Source: Leptasterias polaris (lineage: Eukaryota; Echinodermata; Asteroidea; Forcipulatida; Asteriidae). From it: DNA of 64,000 nucleotides. This document shows, in pieces, positions 1 to 12,300 of this stretch. Position 1 is the first letter of the stretch, and every line of letters starts with the position of its first letter. The stretch is taken from the NCBI GenBank assembly GCA_037783415.1, contig JAZGTN010000007.1, positions 1,743,501-1,807,500 on the forward strand. The letters run 5' to 3'. Both the position numbers and the translations under genes were made by a program. Under the pieces are notes generated by a model that was given only the letters and a program-made list of their open reading frames with translations, searched no databases and had not been told where the DNA came from.

Positions 1-67
1 TACTTGCTCCTTTGTAATTTTGTTTTGTTTGTCTTGGTCAAATAAATAATAATAATAATAATAATAA
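1..67 (+). mobile_element. 3' tail of a non-LTR element ending in (AAT)n
   Basis: The segment ending TTGTCTTGGTCAAATAAATAA plus an AAT microsatellite matches the end of the element at 24480-25024. A shared 3' end with a simple-repeat tail is typical of LINE/SINE insertions. Only the tail is in the window. Confidence 0.6.
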
Positions 68-164
68 CCGGACCGATGAGCCACATTGGCTCGAGACAGT
101 CTTTACTTTACTACTACGTTTGTTGAGATACCAAACGCTTCATCCCAAGTCAAGCCTGACTTAC

Positions 165-302
165 CAGGTCTGTTTAGAGCTGTGTGGTCGTTGACAGGGC
201 CACCAAAATCACTGGATTGACTCTCGTTGTGGAACTTTAATTTTACGTCACCGAACTCTCTCCAACTGCATGATGTTTGATCCTCAAAGTTGCAAACAGC
301 CG
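165..302 (-). CDS. Exon 61: MAM 19 region A (partial domain at window edge)
   Basis: Phases 1-1. The peptide begins AVCNFED and continues to CSW, giving cysteines 1 and 2; NDHTALN stands where most repeats have TGP..DHT. An N-E-S glycosylation sequon lies mid-exon. Acceptor AG at 303-304 and donor GTAAG below 165. Regions B and C must lie left of the window. Confidence 0.9.
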
Positions 303-3300
303 CTGAAAAATATGCAAATATCAGAAACGCTAGTTATAGATGAATTGTGTGACTTGGATGGACTATGTACTTGTAACTGACAGTGAACCACTCATGTTTC
401 ACTGGTAACCATCTTGTGAGTTGACCTTTTAACACAATATCAGGTGAGGTTTCGGTGACACCAAGTGTAACTCTCTTTTGAGTAGTTGTGGTTCTGAGAA
501 GAACCGTCGGTTAACAACTCGACATTTTGATCAGTATGCTCTGATCGTCTTCAGAACCACCACTACTCAAAAGATAAGCCCTTTTCACACTGCATATCTT
601 ACCCCCTGTGGAATACAGCCCCGGGAGGCCCCGGGTTATTTTTTACCCTACGGTTACACCGGCGCACTTTCACACAATCCCCGCCTAGGTTCCTATTCCA
701 CAGGGTTCCTGTTGCATGTTTCAAGAATACCCCGGGGTTTTACCGCTTACCCCTACTCCGGAGCAGGGGATGGCTATTCCCCGGGGTATGCCCACTTGCC
801 GGGGCAGACAGGGGGGGCAGACAAGGGGGCAGACAGGGGGTAAAGCGATCATAGTGTGAAAAGGCCGACCTTCATTTCACAGGGTTGCCCACGGGGAATA
901 GAGTATAAGTGTGAAAAGGGCTATAGTGTCACCACAAACCTCACCTATCATGCAAAGTTTCAAATCCTACTTAACACAATATGCATATTGTAAGGTTTAC
1001 ATTTGTTAAGTTTTAAGCAAGGGGTCAAGAAAATGGCTGAGATATTTCTGGTTTACATAGCAAGCACCCTTGTTTACAGGTTTCCTCAGGCTTGCGATTA
1101 AGTTCACTTATGAGGCATCCATGGTTTCCTTCCCAGAAATACAATAATATAATATCAATGTAACCAAGTCGAGACTGGAGGGGCAAAAATAGTCAGATTC
1201 CTGTAGACAGTCAGTATTCATGACTGCATTTGCAGACGGGGAACATGACCAAAAACCAATTCCATGAAGCTGATAAGCAGAATATGCTTAGAAAATGTTT
1301 CTGCTAAAGCAAAAAAAAAAATAACGGGGAACCAGTTACAAACATTATACATTACATTGTATTTTGGCTGGTAACCTTGGCTTCATTACAAGAAATATAT
1401 TACTTACGACAGTCTTTTTCATCAGATCCGTCTGAGCAGTCATGAACGAAGTTACAATACATGTCATGTTCTATACAGGCTCCATTGTCACAACGGAATT
1501 GGTTCTCTTCACAGTCAGGATGAGCTACGAAATAAAATGATTAAACAGAACGAATAATTATAACAAAAATACATACAGACCAAGTGATCTTTTACTGAAA
1601 TCTGCCTGGCAGTACACCATACTAATTTTTCATAAACTTGGTTCAGGTGTAATGTCAAAGGTCACATAGATGCTGCCACTGAAGAAAAAAATAAGTCAAA
1701 TAAGATTTACGAAAAATGTTTATGAGTTGACTCACTTGTTGGTACTGCATGATCAGGAAGGGAATTTGTTGGGTCGACTTGACAGGCCTTAGTGAAGGAG
1801 ATGTCATCAATGGCAATGTTCTCACCAGGAGGCACCGTGCTGGATGAGGTCACCTCAAACACAGCCTTGGAAATGAAATAAAATATAAATGAAGGTTGAG
1901 TTTCTTCGCTTGTGAGTTTAATATTTACTCTTCTAGCAGGCCTGGAAATTCATCTTTGAGAGGGCAAGGCTATTTTCATTTTGCCAAGGGCACTTCCATT
2001 GAAAATTCTGAAAGGTCTATAGGAAACTTTTGAAAGGGAACCAAGGCCAAGCCCAGGGGCAACAGAGGCCATTGCCTCCGGTCTATAGGAAACTTTTGAA
2101 AGGGAACCAAGGCCAAGCCCAGGGGCAACAGAGGCCATTGCCTGCGGTCTATAGGAAACTTTTGAAAGGGAACCAAGGCCAAGCCCAGGGGCAACAGAGG
2201 CCATTGCCTGCGGTCTATAGGAAACTTTTGAAAGGGAACCAAGGCCAAGCCCAGGGGCAACAGAGGCCATTGCCTCCGGTCTATAGGAAACTTTTGAAAG
2301 GGAACCAAGGCCAAGACCAGGGGCAACAGAGGCCATTGCCTGCGGTCTATAGGAAACTTTTGAAAGGGAACCAAGGCCAAGCCCAGGGGCAACAGAGGCC
2401 ATTGCCTGCAGTCTATAGGAAACTTTTGAAAGGGAACCAAGGCCAAGCCCAGGGGCAACAGAGGCCATTGCCTGCGGTCTATAGGAAACTTTTGAAAGGG
2501 AACCAAGGCCAAGCCCAGGGGCAACAGAGACCATTGCCTCCGGTCTATAGGAAACTTTTGAAAGGGAACCAAGGCCAAGCCCAGGGGCAACAGAGGCCAT
2601 TGCCTCCACGGCCTACGTGTAATTCCTTGCCTGTGTAGTTTTGATTACTTTTTAATACTAAAAGTAGGGTCAAAGATTGGTTTTTGTCAATGTAATGCTG
2701 ATTTATAGGCACAATTTTAAGTAAAGATGCAATAATAGTCACATGTGAAAGTTTCAGCTGATTACGGTGTCTACAAACAGCAACAAACTGTTGCAGCATT
2801 TTAATCAAGAATTTTGAATCTATCCCATTTAGCGAAGTGACAGCGGGTACCAACCGCACCTCTGGCCGCTGCATTCATGAACAAACACCAACCCTCAGAA
2901 ATCTGAAAAATGATTCATGCACAAATCATTTCTCAGATTCAAATGTTTGGAGATGACAAATTTACCAAACCATATTACTTCGAAGGGAATAATTTCTCAA
3001 AATAGTTACTACTATCAACAGCTGCAGTGCTTCTCACCAAGTAAGTTTTTATGGTCATTAAGTTTTGCAGTATTTACCAATCTATAACCCTATCGTTTAA
3101 GACTAAAAGTTCCAAGAAACACTGACCTGAAATTTAGCTCCTATCTTGATGTCCTGTTCAGCTCGTATCCAGCCATCTTGAGTAACTTCTTCTACTTTAA
3201 AGATCGTCGTCGGGACGTCTAGAGTCGAGAAGCGGGCGCGAACCTTCAACATGTTGACACCTTTTCCGTACATCCTGTACCAGAATCGCACCTTAACAAG

Positions 3301-6300
3301 AAAAAAAAGTTACAAATTTGAAATTTGAAAACATCTTTCCAACCATATCCATTTCATATCGCTCAATACGAAGACAACATGGCCCTTAAAACAAGCCTGT
3401 CACTTCAAGATTCTTTTTGGGTGAAACAATTTTTGGGGGGTATCAGGGCTCAAATTTGGAAGGAAAAACCACATAACTGCAGGGCTTGTAGCTCAAAATA
3501 TTAACTGGACCAGAAATCCATTTACAAGACCAGAATAAAAGTGAAGAAAAACTTCCTGACAACATACATTTAAAGTTTTTCCTTTGAGAGAAGAGAAGGT
3601 TTTTCTCATTTGTCTCTTTAGGTATTAAGTATAGATAGGTTGCAGTATGACGTAAGTCGGCCATCTTTACGGGCAATTTGGAACACACAGTCATGCGTTA
3701 CGCGTGAGAATGGCGTGCAGCACGCGCACATTTCACCAAACTCATTGCATGATTGGTTAGTGAATGACGCGGCTGCGTTAATAATTTGAGCGCTTGACGC
3801 GCCTGCATGCCAAAATGCGATTTGCCCATAAAGATGGCGTCTACTGGGAACTATCTATACTTCATTTCTCAATAGAATTAAACAGTTTTTTTAAGACTCA
3901 AAGTCAACATTGGAACATCATTTGTTTCTGTTCAAGATATAAAAAGATGAGGAACATTGTTACTAAAACTGAAAGACACAAGACCATTGAACTTGTCAGG
4001 TCATACGTTTACTGGCCCAACACTAAAACCTGTAGGCCTCAGGCTTGCTGTCCAGTGTCAAATTGGAGCCCGACACACAGTTATTTCAAAGATTGTTTTA
4101 ACTCACAATGCAAGATCCATCCAATGGTGGCTTCATGAAGACGACGCTGTTGAGCTGAGCTAGCTTCCCATCAATCTTTTCAGCTACATATGCAAAGCTT
4201 CCTGGAAACGAAAGAATAACAAAAGTTCAAACTCAAGAAAACATTCAAAAAATAAATTATGCACCAGCACAGTAATCCGAAGATCGCAGGTTCACATCCC
4301 ACTCCAGTATATTTTTCTTTGTTAAACCCCAAATGACTTGAAATTTACCCAGTCAGTTTCCCTCGTGGTATATTACTTGCTATTTGAAATAAAAAGTCGC
4401 ATCCCTTCAAGGTGATCCCTCTCTTGTCAGCTCTAAGGTTGTATCGTATGATCCCTGGTTAATAATACTAATAATACTGGGTTCTTATATAGCGCTTTAT
4501 CACACGCTTTATCAGGGGTGTCTCAAAGCGCTCAGTATTTTTTCCTGCAAAGTATGTGGAGTTACGTTTTTGAAGTATGATACATTTTTCCTTTATAGCA
4601 CCGTGTAATGGTTTACAAGGTGCTGTGGCGCAATATGCAGCCAATCAAACCAGGAACACCGGGGCGAACCCCTTCTCTTTACGATAAGTGCAAAGGGTTC
4701 TTTTACGGACATTACACAACACATGGGACCAACGGCTTTACGTCCCATCCAAAGGACGAAGCAATAATGGTTAAGTGTCTTCCTTAAGGACACAAGTGTC
4801 ACGACCGAGGCTCGAACCCACACCCTGCTGATCAGAAACACCAGAGCTTGGTTGTAGAGCACTCACATTTTTCTACGCGGCCAAGAGGTTCACCGACGAA
4901 TCATGAAAAGAATTCGTTACAACTCGTTCGCTGTATTTATGCATTATGCATTCTAAAAAATGAATACCATTGCCTATAAAGATGGCCGACTTGACACTGT
5001 GTGACGTCAAGTGGGAACTATCCCCGTACCTTGTAGAGTGTTGGTGGTGTGATCAGGGAACCCTGTCTGGGTTCCTTTGTCCAACACCCAGTCCAGATCA
5101 TCCGTTGTGGATTGATTGTAGTTACACATTCCTGACTCGAAGTCACACCTTTCTACATAGCCATCTGCTGAGTGAAATACAGAAGATTATCAATTAAAAA
5201 TATCGATTTTTTATTTTTATTTTGTTTATGCAAGTTCGCCCCAAACAAGGCTAAAAGCCACTCTTGGTAAGGGGCTATAAGAGGAAAATTATGAAACATG
5301 AAAAGAACTCAGGAGAGCTGGAGGTAGGAATTGATATTCCTCTTGAAACAGTCTAGATTGTAGGATGGAGGGAAACATGCACCAGGCAAGGAGTTCCAAA
5401 GAGATGCAGTACGTGGAATAAAGCTGTTGGAATGGCTCTTTGTTCTACATCTCAGCAAATTAAGAGTGTATGGGTGAGAAGAAGCAGAAGCAGAAAGTCT
5501 GGCAGTGTCACTAGTAAAAAGATTCGCAGCCGGAAAACTTCTACAGGACTTCGTCATATCCAAAAACCGTGCATAGTCGAGGATTACAATAAATACATGG
5601 GGGGGGGGGGGGGCACGGATCTGGCAGGACAATTATGCACGTACTATACTCATACCCACAAAACACTCAAATGGTGGAAACGTGTATTTATCACAATCCT
5701 AGACATGTTTGCTTAATGCTAATGTCGTATACAACAGCATCCATACAAACAAGAGCTTGTCTACTTTTGATTTTCGGGTCAAGGTGATAGAGGCACTTAT
5801 TTCAAGCTTGGAGTACAACCCAGTTGACCATGCCAGTCAAGTGTCAAGTGCTTCAAACGCCCTTAACTCAGCACTTTCCTGGTCCGAATGTTGGCGGGAA
5901 GAAACGTGACTGTGTTGTATGCAGTTCGACCTCTAATCGGAAACAAACTCGCATGATTTATAAGTAGTGTATGAAGCCAATGTGTGTTATACCATGCTTT
6001 GAGAATTTCCACACCAAGCGATAAATTAGGTCAACAATTAAACAATAAAGCTAATTATTAAACAATGTGTAAAGCTATTATACCATGATTGGAGAATTTC
6101 CACACCAAGCGAATAATTTTCAATACTTTCGGAACCCCCCCCCCCCGCTACAATGTTGAATCCCACAATCGCATGCCTGTCAACAATCAACATTGAGGCG
6201 GGGGGGGGGGTGGATGGTACTTAGATACAAGTATAGCACTTTGGCAAAATTTAATGTTAGTTCTTTCTTTACATATTGGTTCATGATAGGTGTAAATTAG

Positions 6301-9300
6301 ATTTGAGGAGTAATTTGGTTCCAGTTCATATTGTGCTTAATCAAACTTCTCTTGTTTATTTTAGGCAATATTGAATGTTGAATCCTATGAGCGCTAATCC
6401 ACGTTTCCTACATTGATGCGGGTGGGGGGGGGGGGGTAAGATGGTGGTTCGAATGTACAAGTAGAGGCGGTGGGGGAATGGTAATTCGAAAGTACAAGTA
6501 TAGCACTTTGCCAATATTTAATGTGAATTCCTTCTTTGTCATTAAATGTGGTAACTATGAATAGTTTGGATTTTAGCAGTAATTGTTTTCCAGGTCATAT
6601 TGTGCGTCATCAAAACTCTCTTGTTTACATTGAATGTGGAATCCTATGAGCGGGTTGGGGGGGGGGGGGTGCTTCAAAATAAATTTATTAAAACCTTCTG
6701 TTTATTTTTGGTTTCATAAACAAATGTGCCAAAAATGGAAATGGCCGCCTTAACCAATTGATGCACTATTTTATCCTGATAACATGGGTATAGTCACCAA
6801 CCCCCAGTATCTGTGAGGCTCAACCAAAGTTTCCAACATTGTGGCGGGTTGGGGGGGAGGATGGTGTTTCGAAATAAAAATATTAAAACCTTATGTTTAT
6901 TTAAAGTTTCAGAAACAATATTTTCTAGCTAAATAATTTTCATGCAGATTGGTATGAACAGCAACTTTACAAATTGTAAGCTTTCACATTTAAACTACTC
7001 AATTGGGTATTTAGTGGTAATAATACCAAACCTTAAATATATGTTAAAGGCAATGATTTAGTCAAAGGCAATATGCCACAGGAAACAGTAATTTAATTGA
7101 TTGCTTGTACAACTTGCATTATGTTACTAGGACCTAGGCTAACCCCAATCTGCCTTGTGAGGGCGCTGTAACCTCAAACTTTCCAAATTTGTGTTGGTCA
7201 CCAAGTAGCCATGTGAATTAAATGTCTGGTCACCAGTGCATTAGTTGCAAATATGTGTTGGTACTCAACGGGTTAACACCAACAACAACCAAACAACAAC
7301 GACAACAGCAACAACAACAAGAACAACAACAACGACAACAGCAACAACAACACCAACAGTAACAAACCAACAACAGCAACAACAACAACAACAAAACCCC
7401 CAAAAATGCGAAAATAGAACAGAACGATAAGAATAATAAAGCTTTGTTAATGTAAGCTTACAGATGAGCGGTTTTGACAACAATTTGTCCTATGGTCTCC
7501 TGATTCCAGCCCAAGTTACACTGAACGACATAGTCATAATCCTCTCAAACTATGGCGATTGCAGTTTTTTTTTCTATGCAAGTTCGCCCCAAACAAGGCT
7601 AAAAGCCACTCTTGGTAAGGGGCTATAAGAGGAAAATTATAAAACATGAAAAGAACTCAGGAGAGCTGGAGGTAGGAATTGATATTCCTCTTAAAACAGT
7701 CTAGATTGTAGGATGGAGGGAAACATGCACCAGGCAAGGAGTTCCAAAGAGATGCAGTACGTGGAATAAAGCTGTTGGAATGGCTCTTTGTTCTACATCT
7801 CAGCAAATTAAGAGTGTATGGGTGAGAAGAAGCAGAAAGTCTGGTTTCACGCTCAACACTCTGACAGGAGGAACTAGGTCGGACACACTGGTGGCACATT
7901 TACCATGAAAATATCTGTAGAAAAGACACAGGCTGGCTACAGACCTACGGTGGGAAAGAGGTTGTAACGTTGATATGAAAATGAAAGTCGATTTAAAAAA
8001 AATTATTCACACGAAACTGACTACCATTGGAACAAATAAAAGTTTCACCTAGCACTCATATGAATCAAATGTTTGTATATTTTCCCAAAGCAAATTTAAC
8101 ATCAATTACCTAAATTTATGAAATTTGTAGTCACTTTTTTGATGTTTTTAACTAAAAATAAGAGATGGAAAAAAATGTACTCTTCCAAAGCAAAAATTAC
8201 ATTATTTAAAAATGATTGGGAAGGTTTAATAAAAGCCATATCTCTTTTTTTTCCTACCGCAGTTTTGTTCATCAAAACCGTCGCCGCAATCATCCGAGTA
8301 ATCACACAAGCGAGACTCCGGGATACAGATCTTGTTTGGGCAGACAACTTCGCAAGGATAACCTTGGTCCAGTTGGCAGTTCTCAAAAGTGATATCGTCA
8401 ATGGTAACGGAATCGAGGTCCGTAGCATCTGCTTCAACTTGAATCTGAAGAGTAAAATAATTGAAGAACGTAAAAGTAAATGGAGGTCGGAAATATTTTT
8501 GGGGGTCGTGTCATTCTTTGACTGAATTTGTTGCATTTAGCAGTCAAGTGACTTCATATTGGTGTTGCATTTTGTTGTATTTGGCAGTCAACTCGAATTC
8601 ATACCTTGATGGAATTTGTTGCATTTAGCAGCCAAGTGATTTTACTTGTTATGTAAGCTCTAAATCATGACTCATTATGCAATTGTATGTAAACTTAGAG
8701 CTTGGGTGCTTCCATTGTTTCTGAACAAAGCAGTCACATACCACATGAAGAATGACTTGGATATTGTTGCATTTGGCAGAGTTCATGGTCCCACATATTA
8801 GCCAAGTCACCACTACACTTATGTGCATACTGTTGCATTTAGCAGGGCAAACACCCTTGCTCAATCCTAACACAAACAACATGCCTGCACAATGCAACAA
8901 ATGGCATGGTTCTCATTTCAACTGTGTTGCATTCTGTTGTATTTGGCAGGGTATGTAGAGGGACCCTAATGGGGGTTAGGGTTAAGGTCACTTTTATGAG
9001 GCATCCTTGGTTTCATAACCAGAAATAAATAGCGACTCACGTTTAAGTGATAACTTATAACTTCGCAAGTCATTGTCTAAACTTGCCGAGTGGTTGATTT
9101 GAACTCACCCTAAATGGTGTCTTCCTGCGGCCTAGATTGATGTTTGTTTGCAGCCATTTCACGTCCTTGCCATCCCCGATGGGATACCAGAGATCAGCAG
9201 CGTCGGATGGCAACTCCGGATCAAGAGCTCGGACGGTCAACTGACCACCGGAGAGCATCTAGGGAAACAAACCCACGAATAAGTACACATTTGAGTAAAC

Positions 9301-12300
9301 ACAAAACTTTGGGTATCCATGCATACAGGCAACCTCCTCCCCAGTGATATGCAATTTCACCTCGCCAATTTTCCCCGGAAAGCCTTGCTTGATCATAAAC
9401 ACATTTGCAATTTGTGTAATAACAGGCAACCTTGTTCCCAGTGGTGTACAATCTTGCTGCGCCATTTCTTCCCAAAAAGTCTTGCTCAATCATAAAACCC
9501 TGGAAGTGCGACTTTGAGATATCCAAATATATTGGATATTTTAATCAGTCCTGTGGTCGATCCACTCTATGTGTGTGCTCAAATTGGTAACCCACAAAAG
9601 AGGCATCAAGTCATGGTGCCACTGGTCCCCTCTTATTCTTCTTTGATCTTGTGACATGTCTAAACTGTATGCAGTTTAAGGTGAATGTGTAAAACCATGA
9701 TTCTTTTTTTCTTTGTTCTTTTTCTGTTTGATTATAAAATTGCAAATCAGAGCCCAATAATACTGATAAGACGGAATGCATCTATTTACTGTATATATAA
9801 CTTGCAATTGGCTTGTCCCCTTCATTGCATCTGATGAAGTAGTTGTTGCTATGAAAGCTCATGCAGTTTTTTATGTAATTAGTTAGTCTTTCAGTGCTAC
9901 CATGTTTTATTTATCTATCAGACGAACACAGCTATTTTTTATTATTACCTACATGTACATACTGGTAAGAAAGCAGAAAGTTGTACTCACATAATCAACA
10001 AACCAGAACTTCAGGGTGCACTGAGCGCTGGTTGGCCCAAGAAGTGGACTTTCAATGATAGCTGGACTGTTAAAGACACCATTTCCGTATCCAACCTTCA
10101 AGAAGTATCCTGCAATTTAACAAAAGTAAAATGTTTGAGGACACAAATAATTATGCTTGACCTTGATGTTGGAGCAGAGTTGTCATCATGTCTTACAGGG
10201 CAAGTCTCAAGTCAAGTCTTCAGTCTTTAAGGTCAAGTCTCAAGTGTTTCAGATAGAGTCTCAGCTCAAGTCTTTCAGGGCATCTCTTGAATCAAGTCTC
10301 AAGTCAAGTCTTCAGTCTTTAAGGTCAAGTCTCAAGTGTTTCAGATAGAGTCTCAGCTCAAGTCTTTCAGGACATCTCTTGAATCAAGTCTCAAGTCTTT
10401 TAGGGCATGTCTCAAGTCTTTAAGGACAAGTCTCAAGTTTTAAAGGTCAAGTCTCAAGTGTTTCAGATAGAGTCTCAGCTCAAGTCTTTCAGGGCATTTC
10501 TTGAATCAAGTCTCAAGTCTTTTAGGGCATGTCTCAAGTCTTTAAGGACAAGTCTCAAGTCTTTAAGGTCAAGTCTCAAGTGTTCAAAGCAACTCTCGAA
10601 ATACGTCTCAAGTCTTTCAAGGCAACCCTCAAGTCAAGTCACATGTCTTTCAGGGCAAGCCTTAAGTGAAGTCTTAAGTCTTTAAGGTCAAGTCCCAATC
10701 TTTAAGGTCAAGTATTCAAGGTCAAGTCTTAAGTCTTAAGTCTTTCAGGTCAAGTCTCAAGTCAAGTCTTAAGTCTTTCAGATAAAGTATCAAGACTATA
10801 AGGGCAACTCTCCAGTCAAGTCTCAACTCTTACAGGGCAGGTCTAAAGTCAAGTCCCAAGTCTTTAAGGTCAAGTCCCAAATATTTAGGGTCAAGCATTC
10901 AAGGCCAAGTTTCAAGTCTCAGGTCTTTCAGGTCAAGCCTCAAGTCAAGTCCCAAATCTTTAAGGTCAAGCATTCAAGGTCAAGTCTCAAGTCTTCCAGT
11001 TCAAGTCTCAATTCAAGCCTCAACTCAACTTAGTAAAAACCCAAGCCCAAAATAATGCAACTCCAGAGCAACCAAAGTCCAGACATTAGACTTGAAGTCC
11101 CTAACACTGTTGTAGACCAGTCTAGACTTCCTCCCATTCAACCCAATTTAACCAAACCGAGGCTGGCAGGGAAAATCAGTCTGGTCCCTGTTTATAAATA
11201 CCGTCACATGTGAGGATATTTTTATGAGAGTAAAGTGAAGCGAGTCAGAGTACCAGATTACTCACCATTTTCACCATTGTGATCTGCCTCTGGTATCTCA
11301 CCAGTGGCTCCCTTGTGTCTCCACCAGGAAAATAATCCAGAGCTAACGTCCATGTAACCACACATCTTTGGTTCTTCAAAATCACACGGACCTGTGAGTG
11401 TCAGAAAACAAAAACATAATAACTGTCAACAACAACACTGTTTTTCTTTCAGACAGGGAACAAGACGATAAGCCCGGTTTATACGTCTTCCTCCCAAGAG
11501 TTGAGCACTGCTCAATTCTTGCGAAACATTCACAGCGAAAACAGAGTTGGGACCTCAATTCGCTTCGCATTTGTATTTACAGGGAGTATAAACCGGGCTT
11601 TACTTGTACTTAAATCACCAATAGCCCTTTTTAAGACAGGTTTTGAAATTTATGAATTATGAGACCCATTTATGTAGCACCTTATAAGGGTTTACAAGGT
11701 GCTGCAGCGCATTCAGCAGCCACTGCCTGAAACACTAGGGCAAACCCCTTCTCTTAGCAGTAAGTGTACATGTACCTGGGTTCTTTTACATGCACTACAC
11801 AACACACGCGACCAACAGCTTTACGCCTCATCAGAAGGAAGAAGCAATAATGGTTAAGTGTCTTTCTCAAGAACAAAAGTGTCAAGACTGGGACTCGAAC
11901 CCACACAAATATTTCTTGATTGCACCTTCACCGTGCAAAGTTTGAAAACCTACTCAGGAAATGAATAATTTCACATCATTACATGGTGAGTTTGGGGAAA
12001 AGATGAAATAAATCTTTACCGCAGTTTTTCTCGTCCTCTCCTTTCGGACAATCCGAGACCCAATCGCAGAGTTTGCTGGTAGGGATGCAGTACTTGTCAT
12101 CGTCTGGCTGAGAGCTACATTGCCATTTATCAACACCACAAGGACCGGCTGTTGGGACGTATGGCTTGGAGGGGAATGTCCCTGAAATAGATAATTAATT
12201 TGACAACGAGGAAAAGAAAATAAGAACAATATTTCAGTGTAATGAAGATTTAAATTGTTGCATAGTATGAAGTAGAATGTGTACGCTTATGTGTAACAAC

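Noticed and set aside
478..843. 121-codon frame
   Set aside because: Lies in the inverted-repeat element 442-946, GC-rich and palindromic, with no domain.
1950..2638. Open frames of about 200 codons on both strands
   Set aside because: They are produced by the 66-bp minisatellite (a multiple of three without stops). No domain, no splice sites in phase with the flanking MAM exons.
7245..7483. Gln/Thr-rich or Val/Cys-rich short frames
   Set aside because: Translations of a CAA microsatellite.
8118..8525. 135-codon plus-strand frame
   Set aside because: It overlaps exon 55 on the opposite strand and reflects that exon's composition.
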